Below, one piece after another: positions 33,506 to 40,358 of a stretch of 40,358 nt of DNA. The translations under genes and the position numbers were made by a program. The notes below the pieces were generated by a model. That model was given only the letters and a program-made list of their open reading frames with translations, ran no database searches and had not been told where the DNA came from. The DNA is from Deltaproteobacteria bacterium (lineage in GTDB: Bacteria; Desulfobacterota; Desulfobulbia; Desulfobulbales; Desulfobulbaceae): the NCBI GenBank assembly GCA_024280455.1, contig JAJRQC010000041.1:1-40358 (forward strand), in the 5' to 3' direction. Each line of letters starts with the position of its first letter. Position 1 is the first letter of the stretch.

Positions 33506-34672
33506 TTATTGTTGGCGAGTTTCTTCTTTGATCAGCTGCACCAGCAGGCTGCCGGATGCAATCAGGCCGCCGGTCAACAGTATTGCGGTTGCAAATTGAC
33601 CGTTGTCCGCCATCCTGGTGATAAATGCCGGTATAACCCCGCCGCCGAGAACAAAAGAGAGGGGAACCGTGAACGAGATGATAACACTTCTGGTTTCCAC
33701 AGGACCGATATGAGAGAGGAGCGCAAAGGCGGCCGGAAAGAAACAGACCGCAATAAGCGGCTGCAGAACGACATAGAATTTGAGCAATTCCTGTCCCTGT
33801 CCCAGGAGGATGGTTGCCGTGCCGGTACAGAGTAAAACCAGGGTGATGGTCCGTCGATTACCAAAACGATCGGCCAGAAATCCACCGGCAAGGGCGGTGG
33901 CAAGGGTCGGAAGCCGTGAGGTGCCGACCAGGAGATTGGCCGCCTGTTCACTGAAATTGTGTTCGCTGACCAGAAAGGTCGGCAGGATTGAATAGATGCC
34001 CAGGGTTCCGGTTATGCCCAGTGAAAAAAGGATAATCATGAGCCAGAACTCCCGTTTTCCGATGAGCTTGCGGCAGAGGCTCAGGTCCGGCGGGGCGGGT
34101 TTTTCTTTAAGGCTGCACCCGAAAACACCGTACAGGACGGCCGCCAGAAACACAAAAAAAGTAAGAATCTGCACTGTCTGCTGCCAGGACATATGGGGCA
34201 GCAGGAGGGCGACATACAGCGGAGCCATCAGGAAGGCCAGATTGGGGGCCAGTTCGTGGACGCCGAATGCCCTGCCCCATTGGCGGTGCTTAAACAGGGT
34301 GGATATGGTTGTGATCGCCGATGGCAGGTAAAGCCCTGCAGACAGGCCCAGGAGAAAAAAGGAGAGCCTGATAATCGACAGGGACGTAACCATGGAGAGG
34401 AGGGCCAGGGCGAAACCTGTTCCGGCCATGGAGAGGACAATGGATTGTTTATGGCCGATACGGGCGGAGACAAAACCTGATCCGGACAGGGAAAGAAAAT
34501 AGCCGCAGCTTATAATAAAAAAGAACAGACCTGCCTGGCCGTGGGAGAGGCTCAGGTTCTGTTCAAGTTCCGGCAGCAGCGGAGCAAAAAAAATGCGGGA
34601 AAAGAAATTAAGAGAAAAAATTCCGCTTAAGAGCAGCAGGGAGAAGAGCGGTGAGCCCGGCCGGAGCATCAC
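33506..34672 (-). CDS. Major facilitator superfamily transporter
   Basis: This 388-residue protein has about 12 hydrophobic helices. The motif between TM2 and TM3, SGFVSARIGHKQSIVLSMAG, and its counterpart in the second half, GGFLADRFGNRRTITLVLL, are the MFS loop signatures. The substrate cannot be told from sequence. The nearest look is of nitrate- or sugar-type or drug-efflux MFS proteins without a hallmark of any. It lies 57 bases downstream of the small zinc-finger-like gene on the same strand. Confidence 0.9.
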   Translation of the reverse strand: MMLRPGSPLFSLLLLSGIFSLNFFSRIFFAPLLPELEQNLSLSHGQAGLFFFIISCGYFLSLSGSGFVSARIGHKQSIVLSMAGTGFALALLSMVTSLSIIRLSFFLLGLSAGLYLPSAITTISTLFKHRQWGRAFGVHELAPNLAFLMAPLYVALLLPHMSWQQTVQILTFFVFLAAVLYGVFGCSLKEKPAPPDLSLCRKLIGKREFWLMIILFSLGITGTLGIYSILPTFLVSEHNFSEQAANLLVGTSRLPTLATALAGGFLADRFGNRRTITLVLLCTGTATILLGQGQELLKFYVVLQPLIAVCFFPAAFALLSHIGPVETRSVIISFTVPLSFVLGGGVIPAFITRMADNGQFATAILLTGGLIASGSLLVQLIKEETRQQ

Positions 34673-34729
34673 GTTGCAACAGGAAAGCCAGCCGCTTGAG
34701 CCTGCGGGTTCGTTGCTCCGGGCACGAGC

Positions 34730-35047
34730 TTAGGGTGTTGCATCCGGATCCGGTTTATGTTCCGGAGCTGTTTCCTCATCAGATTCGATCTCGTTGTGTT
34801 CTGCAGGGGAAATTTCCGGTGTCGGCCTGTTCTGCTGTTCCCGAACAGCCTTAGGAATCTTGGATTCCGGGAGGACAAAGTCGCGAATTTTTTCAACTTC
34901 AGCGCTCAGCCCTTCTTCAGCCTGACATACAGGGCAGTCCCGAACATGACGATCTACAAATTCCATCATGCGTGCCGGAGCCATGGTCTCCTGTTGAATT
35001 CGAGTGTACCAGTCCTTAGCCAGTCGTATCAGTTGCTTGCATTCCAT
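34730..35047 (-). CDS. Small protein with anti-sigma-type zinc finger (HxxxCxxC)
   Basis: The 105-residue protein has DRHVRDCPVCQAEE near residues 32-45, fitting the HxxxCxxC zinc site of zf-HC2 anti-sigma-factor-like domains. A low-complexity acidic and proline-rich tail follows (SPAEHNEIESDEETAPEHKP). There is no membrane helix and no sigma factor gene nearby, so a true anti-sigma role is unproven. The 264 bases between it and selC hold no gene. Confidence 0.65.
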   Translation of the reverse strand: MECKQLIRLAKDWYTRIQQETMAPARMMEFVDRHVRDCPVCQAEEGLSAEVEKIRDFVLPESKIPKAVREQQNRPTPEISPAEHNEIESDEETAPEHKPDPDATP

Positions 35048-35298
35048 ACTAAAAAGAAGGTCTACTTTTCATTCCCGGTAAGACCCGGGTATTGAAAAAA
35101 TGATGATTGTGAATCTGAAAATACATTGTCGGTGTCGTAGATAGCGAGTACGCGAGACTTCGAAAAGCCACGAAACCGACGGCGAAAAGGTCGTATCGTC
35201 TTGTAATTTCATGCTGTGCAAATGTCGGTTTTGACTTTTTTCGAGTCCATCAAACATTGATTATAATAAAAAGTTGTTTTTCAGGTCAATAGTTATTA

Positions 35299-35310
35299 CA
35301 TGACGTCATG
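35299..35310. promoter_or_regulatory. Perfect 12-bp palindrome abutting the selC 5' end
   Basis: CATGACGTCATG is a perfect palindrome ending two bases before the mature tRNA 5' end. It may be a protein-binding site or chance. It would be removed by RNase P if transcribed. Confidence 0.4.
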
Positions 35311-35311
35311 C

Positions 35312-35409
35312 GGAAGTGGAAAGGGCACTGGTGGCTCTCCCGGACTTCAAATCCGGTGTAACGGGTGAGTAACCCGTTAGGTGGGTTCGATTCCCATGCA
35401 CTTCCGCCA
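35312..35409 (+). tRNA. selC: tRNA-Sec (anticodon TCA)
   Basis: The 98-base gene begins GGAAGTGGAAAGGGCACTGG and ends GCACTTCCGCCA, so the long acceptor arm pairs (GGAAGTG/CACTTCC) and CCA is encoded. The anticodon arm CCGGA-CTTCAAA-TCCGG places TCA at 35347-35349. A long variable arm (ACGGGTGAGTAACCCGT) and the GGTTCGATTCC T-arm follow. It reads UGA as selenocysteine together with SelA, SelB and SelD, so the organism makes selenoproteins. None was recognised in this window. Confidence 0.97.
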
Positions 35410-35423
35410 GTTCTTTTTTTTCC

Positions 35424-36314
35424 CTACGCGACCTCTGCTTTGGTGTCTTTTTTCAGCAGGGGATGGCCCATCTCTTCTCTCTGCTGCACATACGCCCCGG
35501 CGACCGCCCGGGCAATCTGACGAATTCGACCGATATACCGAGTACGCTCGGCCACGGAAATCGCTTTGCGGGCATCAAGCAGGTTAAAGCTGTGTGAGCA
35601 CTTGAGACAGTAATCATAGGCGGGCAGGATAAGTCCTTTACCCACCAGCTTGTGTGCTTCCCGTTCATAGTTGTCAAAGGCGGTGACCAGATCGTCGACA
35701 TTGGCCTCTTCAAAGTTGAAGGCGGAGAACTCACGTTCCGCCTGCTGGAATATCTGTCCATAGGTGATCTGCTCATTCCAGCGGATGTCGTAGACCGAGT
35801 CCACCTTCTGCAGATACATGGCGATCCGTTCCAGGCCATAGGTGACTTCAACGGTGATCGGTTTGAGATCTATGGAACCCGCCTGCTGAAAATACGTAAA
35901 CTGGGTGATTTCCATACCATCCAGCCAGACCTCCCAGCCCAGACCCCAGGCTCCGAGAGTCGGGGATTCCCAGTCGTCTTCGACAAAACGGATATCGTGT
36001 TCCAGCAGGTTGAGACCGAATTGCCGCAGACTTTCAAGGTACATGTCCTGGATCTCTTTCGGGGAGGGCTTGAGGACGACCTGATATTGATAGTAATGCT
36101 GCAGCCGGTTGGGATTTTCCCCGTAACGGCCATCAGTCGGACGTCGGGATGGCTGGACATAGGCGGCCTTCCACGGTTCAGGCCCCAGGGAACGAAGCAG
36201 GGTGGCCGGATGGAAGGTGCCGGCCCCGACTTCCATGTCATAGGGCTGCAGGACGGTGCATCCCTGTGATCCCCAGTAGCTGTTGAGGGCGGCAATTATA
36301 TCTTGAAAATACAT
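35424..36314 (-). CDS. glyQ: Glycyl-tRNA synthetase alpha subunit
   Basis: The 296-residue protein starts [20 protein letters not shown] and has [40 protein letters not shown] and [20 protein letters not shown], all class II GlyRS-alpha motifs. It charges tRNA-Gly as an alpha2-beta2 enzyme. glyS, normally just downstream, is absent: the next feature downstream is the convergent selC tRNA, so the beta subunit must be elsewhere. It is divergent from the CoA-binding gene, with 119 bases between. Confidence 0.97.
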   Translation of the reverse strand: MYFQDIIAALNSYWGSQGCTVLQPYDMEVGAGTFHPATLLRSLGPEPWKAAYVQPSRRPTDGRYGENPNRLQHYYQYQVVLKPSPKEIQDMYLESLRQFGLNLLEHDIRFVEDDWESPTLGAWGLGWEVWLDGMEITQFTYFQQAGSIDLKPITVEVTYGLERIAMYLQKVDSVYDIRWNEQITYGQIFQQAEREFSAFNFEEANVDDLVTAFDNYEREAHKLVGKGLILPAYDYCLKCSHSFNLLDARKAISVAERTRYIGRIRQIARAVAGAYVQQREEMGHPLLKKDTKAEVA

Positions 36315-36433
36315 GATAAAAGAGTTTTCCGTGTTGATAGTTTGTAAATGATGACTACAATAACATGCCAGTATACCATAGCAAGGAACGAGGGTAAATA
36401 CATTTTCATAACCTGCGAAGAGGAGTGTTGGAA

Positions 36434-36871
36434 ATGATAGTGCTGCCGCCGGTGGAGAGACTGCGAAAAATCTTTGCCGACACCAAAAATATTGCTGTAG
36501 TCGGTCTGTCGCCCAAGGAAAATCGGCCCAGCAACCAGGTTGCCCGCTATCTACTGGAAGCCGGGTATACGATTATTCCCGTCAATCCCGGCCAGAAACA
36601 AATACTTGGCCGGAAATGTTACCCGGATCTGCTTGCCATTGAAGGACCGGTTGATGTGGTGGATATTTTTCGTCGTGCCGATCAGGTTGAGCCCATCGTC
36701 CGCGATGCCGTTCCCATTGGTGCACGGGTGATCTGGATGCAGCAGGGCATTGTCAACGAGCAGGCGGCTGCCTTGGCCGAAAACGCCGGTTTGACGGTCA
36801 TCATGGATCGCTGCCTCAAGGTGGACCATATGCAGTTTGCAGGTGCCGGAAGGCTGAAACTAAAACCCTGA
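36434..36871 (+). CDS. CoA-binding domain protein (YccU-like)
   Basis: The protein has about 145 residues and a Rossmann-type CoA-binding fold: [56 protein letters not shown] and [20 protein letters not shown], ending [11 protein letters not shown]. This matches the small YccU-type family, whose role is not known. The ATG at 36434 has AGGAG eight bases upstream; a GTG at 36425 is inside that site. It is followed by uvrA on the same strand after 39 bases containing a tandem GAAACCCGGAACCA repeat. Confidence 0.88.
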   Translation: MIVLPPVERLRKIFADTKNIAVVGLSPKENRPSNQVARYLLEAGYTIIPVNPGQKQILGRKCYPDLLAIEGPVDVVDIFRRADQVEPIVRDAVPIGARVIWMQQGIVNEQAAALAENAGLTVIMDRCLKVDHMQFAGAGRLKLKP

Positions 36872-36910
36872 ACCAGAAACCCGGAACCAGAAACCCGGAA
36901 CTCAAGCTCC

Positions 36911-39772
36911 ATGGAACCAAAACATATTCGCATCCGCGGTGCCCGGATGCATAATCTGAAAAATATATCCGTTGACCTGCCGCGTAATAAACTGGTGGTC
37001 TTTACCGGATTGTCGGGTTCTGGCAAGTCAACCCTGGCCTTTGATACCCTGTATGCCGAAGGGCAGCGGCGCTACGTAGAATCGCTTTCCACTTATGCCC
37101 GGCAATTCTTAGGTCAGATGGATAAGCCGGATGTTGACCTGCTTGAGGGGCTGTCTCCGGCGGTTTCCATTGAACAGAAGACCACCAGTAAAAATCCCCG
37201 TTCCACCGTGGGTACGGTAACGGAGATTTACGATCATCTGCGCCTGCTTTTTGCCCGAGCTGGTCAGCCCCACTGTCCCAAATGCGGCGACCCCATTCGC
37301 TCTCAGTCGATTGAGGATATGGTCACGACCCTGCTTGCCCGTCCCGAAGGCGAGAAGCTCATCCTGCTGGCACCACTGGTCACCGGCAAAAAAGGACAAC
37401 ATGAGCAGGTTTTGCAGCGGTTGCGTAAAGAGGGATATGTCCGTGTTCGGATAGACGGCAAGATCGTTCCTCTGGCAGAGACGATTGCGCTGGAGAAAAA
37501 TAAACACCATACCATTGAGGTGGTGGTTGACCGGCTGGTCGTTAAACCGGGCCTGCGGCGGCGGCTTGATGAGTCCGTAACCACGGCCGTGGGACTGAGT
37601 GAAGGAACCATGCTGGCTTTTTTGCCAGCAACCGGTGAAGATATTCTGTTCAGCGAATCCGCGGCCTGTCATCGCTGCAGTATTTCGGTGCCGAATCTTT
37701 CGACCCAGTTGTTTTCTTTCAACAATCCTCAGGGTGCCTGTTCCGTCTGCAGCGGGCTGGGCGCCAATCAGTTTGTCGATGAACGGCTGGTTGTTCCCGA
37801 TGATGAACTCAGCCTGCATCAGGGTGTTATTGCTCCCTGGAACAGGCGAAAACTTGCCACCTATTCCAGTCAGTGGCAGGAGGCCCTTTCCCGTCATTAC
37901 GGCTTTGACCTGGATACGCCGTTTAACAAGCTGCCCCAAAAAATTCAAAAGAAAATTTTATATGGAACCGGCCGGGAAAAGATAGAGTTTCAGCACCAGC
38001 GGGGGAGAAGAAAACTCATCTCCACCATTCCCTTTGAAGGGATTATCCCCCGCCTGAATCGTCTCTTTAGAGAAACGACCTCCAACCGGGTACGGGAAGA
38101 GGTGGGACGTTTCATGAACGAACAACCCTGCCCGGGCTGCCACGGAGCCCGCCTGAAGCCGGAGGCTCTTGCTGTACGAATCGGTCGCTGGTCGATTATG
38201 GAGATGACGGCGCTGTCGATTGAGCAACTGATTGTTGAACTGGGCAAGATAGAATTTGCCACCCGTGAGGCTTTTATTGCCGAGCCTATCCTCAAGGAAG
38301 TGCTGGAGCGCCTGTCTTTCCTGCAGGGGGTCGGCCTGGGCTATCTTTCACTTGATCGAAAATCCGGTACCCTTTCCGGCGGCGAAGCCCAGCGGATCCG
38401 GCTGGCCTCTCAGATCGGTTCCCAACTGGCCGGAGTTTTGTATATCCTTGACGAGCCAAGTATCGGCCTCCATCAGCGGGATAATAACAAACTGATTAAA
38501 ACTCTGCTCAGGCTGCGGGATCTCGGCAATACTGTGATCGTGGTTGAACATGATACCGACACCATCGCCGTTGCCGACCATGTTCTTGATATCGGTCCCG
38601 GAGCCGGAGTTCATGGGGGGGAGATTTTGTATTCCGGCAATGTTGCCGGTCTGCTTGACTGCCCGGATTCCCTGACCGGCGGCTACCTGTCGGGCCGACT
38701 TGAAATAGCGGTCCCGAAAAAACGGCGAAAGGTCAAAAAGAGTAAAGCCCACGGCCTTGTTGTTCAGGGGGCGACAACCAATAATCTGCAGGAGGTGACG
38801 GTTCGTTTTCCCCTGGGCGTCTTGACCTGTGTGACCGGGGTTTCCGGTTCCGGCAAGAGTTCACTGGTCATTGAAACACTGTTTAACGAGGCCCGCCGTT
38901 TTTTCCAGGATGGCGGCAGCTGGCGGGGGGCCAAAGGTGCTCTTGTCGGGCTTGAGAATATCGACAAGGTTATTGATATTGATCAGAGTCCCATCGGCAG
39001 GACACCACGTTCCAACCCGGCGACCTATACCGGCGTGCTGACCCCGATCCGGGAACTGCTCGCCCGTTTGCCGGAATCCAGGGCCCGGGGCTACAAGATC
39101 GGCCGGTTCAGCTTTAACATCAAGGGTGGTCGCTGCGAGGCCTGTGAAGGGGACGGGGTACTCAAGATCGCCATGCATTTTCTGCCGGATATCTATGTGA
39201 CCTGCGAGCGCTGTCTGGGCAAACGATACAACCAGGAAACGCTGGATATCAGGTACCGGGGCAAGAATATAGCAGATATCCTGGCCATGACCGTGGAGGA
39301 GGCCCTGGAGTTTTTTCAGAATATTCCGCCGATTAAGAACAGGTTACAGACTGTATATGATGTCGGGCTGGGCTATATCACCCTGGGGCAGTCTTCGGTG
39401 ACCCTGTCCGGGGGGGAGGCCCAGCGGGTCAAGCTGGCCAAGGAGTTGAGCCGGCGGTCGACCGGAAAGACCCTGTATATTCTTGATTAGCCGACCACAG
39501 GACTCCATCCCGCCGATATCCAGCACCTGTTAAAAGTCCTTGGCCGCCTGGTTGACAGCGGTAATACAGTGGTGGTCATTGAACATAACCTTGATGTGAT
39601 CAAAACTGCGGATTACATCATCGATATCGGCCCGGAAGGTGGTGACGGCGGCGGCAGGATTGTTGCTTACGGAACACCTGAGGACGTGGCCGAATGTCCG
39701 GAATCGTATACCGGAATGTTTCTGAAACAGACCCTGGGTTCTGAATCAGGCGGCAGTGAAAAAACTAGTTGA
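36911..39772 (+). pseudogene. uvrA: uvrA, excinuclease ABC subunit A, interrupted by an amber codon
   Basis: All UvrA landmarks are present: Walker A1 GLSGSGKS (33-40), zinc motif CHRCS ... CSVCSGLG, first signature LSGGEAQRIRLASQ with LDEPSIGLH, Walker A2 GVSGSGKSSLVIETL, zinc finger CEACEGDG ... CERCLGKRYN, and second signature LSGGEAQRVKLAKEL. At codon 860 (39488-39490) a TAG replaces the GAG of the second Walker B, so the protein stops at TLYILD instead of reading LDEPTTGLH. The frame then continues cleanly to 39772, giving 953 codons in all. The lost residue is the catalytic glutamate and the tail is needed for the second ATPase. It is either a real nonsense mutation or a sequence error. 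uvrA encodes the DNA-damage sensor of nucleotide excision repair. Confidence 0.93.
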
Positions 39773-39818
39773 GCGCTGCACGCCATGAGTGGTATGCTTC
39801 AAGCCGATTATGTACGTT

Positions 39819-40113
39819 GTTTATCCGAAAATCGCCCACGAAGTACGCTGATTCAGGCTATTTTCATCCTTGGTTGTGGCTGTGACGTTAAAAATCTTGG
39901 TCCAGCCATGCTGGTTTATCCGAAAATCGCCCACGAAGTACGCTGATTCAGGCTATTTTCATCCTTGGTTGTGGCTGTGACGTTAAAAATCTTGGTCCAG
40001 CCATGCTGGTTTATCCGAAAATAGCCCGTGAGGTATGTCGTATCAGGCTATTTTCATGGTTCGTTGTGGCTGGAGCCGAAAAAACTGGCCAGCCATGCTG
40101 GTTTATCCGAAAA
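39819..40113. repeat. Three tandem 95-nt repeats plus partial fourth, with internal inverted repeats
   Basis: Units start at 39819, 39914 and 40009, each with GTTTATCCGAAAAT. Units 1 and 2 are identical over 95 bases; unit 3 is diverged and 92 long; 13 bases of a fourth unit follow at 40101. Each unit holds the inverted pair GAAAATNGCC ... GGCTATTTTC (10 of 10 paired in unit 3, 9 of 10 in units 1-2) and ends in the hairpin CCAGC-CAT-GCTGG. A relative in reverse orientation lies at 16284-16395. No coding frame is convincing. Confidence 0.88.
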
Positions 40114-40221
40114 CAGAAGCTGGAACAGTTAACGCCTGCGGCGGGAACAATGGCGGAATTGTCCTGACGTTTTGACAGTAGGAGCCCACCCCTGTGGACG
40201 ATGGGAATGCCCTCTTTTTTC

Positions 40222-40237
40222 GTCCGGAGGGCCGGAC
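40222..40237. other. Perfect hairpin GTCCGG-AGGG-CCGGAC
   Basis: The 6-bp arms and 4-base loop end five bases before the proposed intron boundary. Stem-loops immediately upstream are typical insertion sites of some bacterial group II introns. No T-run follows on the plus strand, so it is not called as a terminator. Confidence 0.5.
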
Positions 40238-40242
40238 TCCTA

Positions 40243-40358
40243 GTGCGGCCGGGCAAGGTCGTTTATTCCATCGGGTGGAAGTCCCGCTCCGGTAAGGCAG
40301 ACCAGCCACCGGATAGAGAACCCTGGGCTGGCGGGAGTAATCCCAAAGGTTAAGCACA
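40243..40358 (+). mobile_element. Probable 5' end of a group II intron, cut by the window edge
   Basis: GTGCGGCCGGGCAAGGTCG has the GTGYG start of group II introns. It is followed by stem-like CGGG-TGGAAGT-CCCG, by CCAGCC ... GGCTGG enclosing ATAGAGAACCCT, and by GGG-AGTAAT-CCC, as in domain I of bacterial introns. The intron-encoded maturase would lie beyond the window. The call rests on resemblance of boundary and folding only. Confidence 0.5.

Noticed and set aside
37109-37948. 279-codon minus-strand frame within uvrA
   Set aside because: It is antisense to conserved UvrA motifs and has no features of a gene.
39488-39490. TAG in uvrA as a pyrrolysine codon
   Set aside because: The position is an invariant catalytic glutamate, where pyrrolysine would make no sense. 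Mutation or sequence error is simpler.

Overview
The window looks like chromosomal DNA of a Gram-negative bacterium, most plausibly a sulfate-reducer-type Desulfobacterota (Desulfobulbales-like). This is inferred from the mix of a selenocysteine tRNA, an OmpA-tailed DUF748 protein, rubrerythrin, PAS-rich hybrid kinases and the codon style. No single gene proves the lineage.

Left part (1-17655): a complete type III-B CRISPR-Cas island lies between remnants of other genes. At the left edge is the 5'-truncated methylase part of a type IIG restriction enzyme. It is joined at about 855 to the 3' half of a DUF4143-type ATPase gene and the 3' end of a second, decayed recC. Then come CRISPR array 1 with its leader, an adaptation module (cas2b, a frameshifted cas2a, an RT-Cas1 fusion), a VapBC-like toxin-antitoxin pair, CRISPR array 2 with its leader, and the effector operon. 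In transcription order the effector operon is cas6-cmr1-cmr2/cas10-cmr3-cmr4-cmr5-cmr6-(two-TM protein)-csx3. All cas genes and, by repeat polarity, both arrays read on the minus strand. The intact ATPase gene and intact recC follow to the right, so the island is bracketed by imperfect direct repeats of ATPase-3'/recC-3' sequence (853-2095 and about 17057-18200).

Proposed working: Cas6 matures crRNAs, and the Cmr complex binds target RNA, which Cmr4 cuts. The Cmr2 palm (GGDD intact, no HD nuclease) probably makes cyclic oligoadenylate. Csx3 is a known cA4-degrading family. The uncharacterised two-TM protein encoded between cmr6 and csx3 is the best candidate for the signal-responsive effector, since no CARF nuclease is visible. 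RT-Cas1 and Cas2 would acquire spacers, possibly from RNA.

Middle and right (17677-39772): apparently ordinary chromosome. It holds recC, an orphan hybrid histidine kinase, a MoCo-carrier-like/M48/TPR cluster, a ZnuA-like/rubrerythrin pair, a Tat-exported M15-like protein, a 1139-aa DUF748 protein, NhaA, an MFS transporter, a small zinc-finger-like protein, selC, glyQ, a CoA-binding protein, and uvrA interrupted by an amber codon at the second Walker B glutamate. The right end (39819-40358) carries three tandem 95-nt structured repeats, with a dispersed relative at 16284, and what looks like the 5' end of a group II intron.

Several genes are interrupted by one base change or one indel (cas2a, uvrA, the recC fragment, perhaps M48/TPR). 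Either decay or draft-sequence error could explain this.
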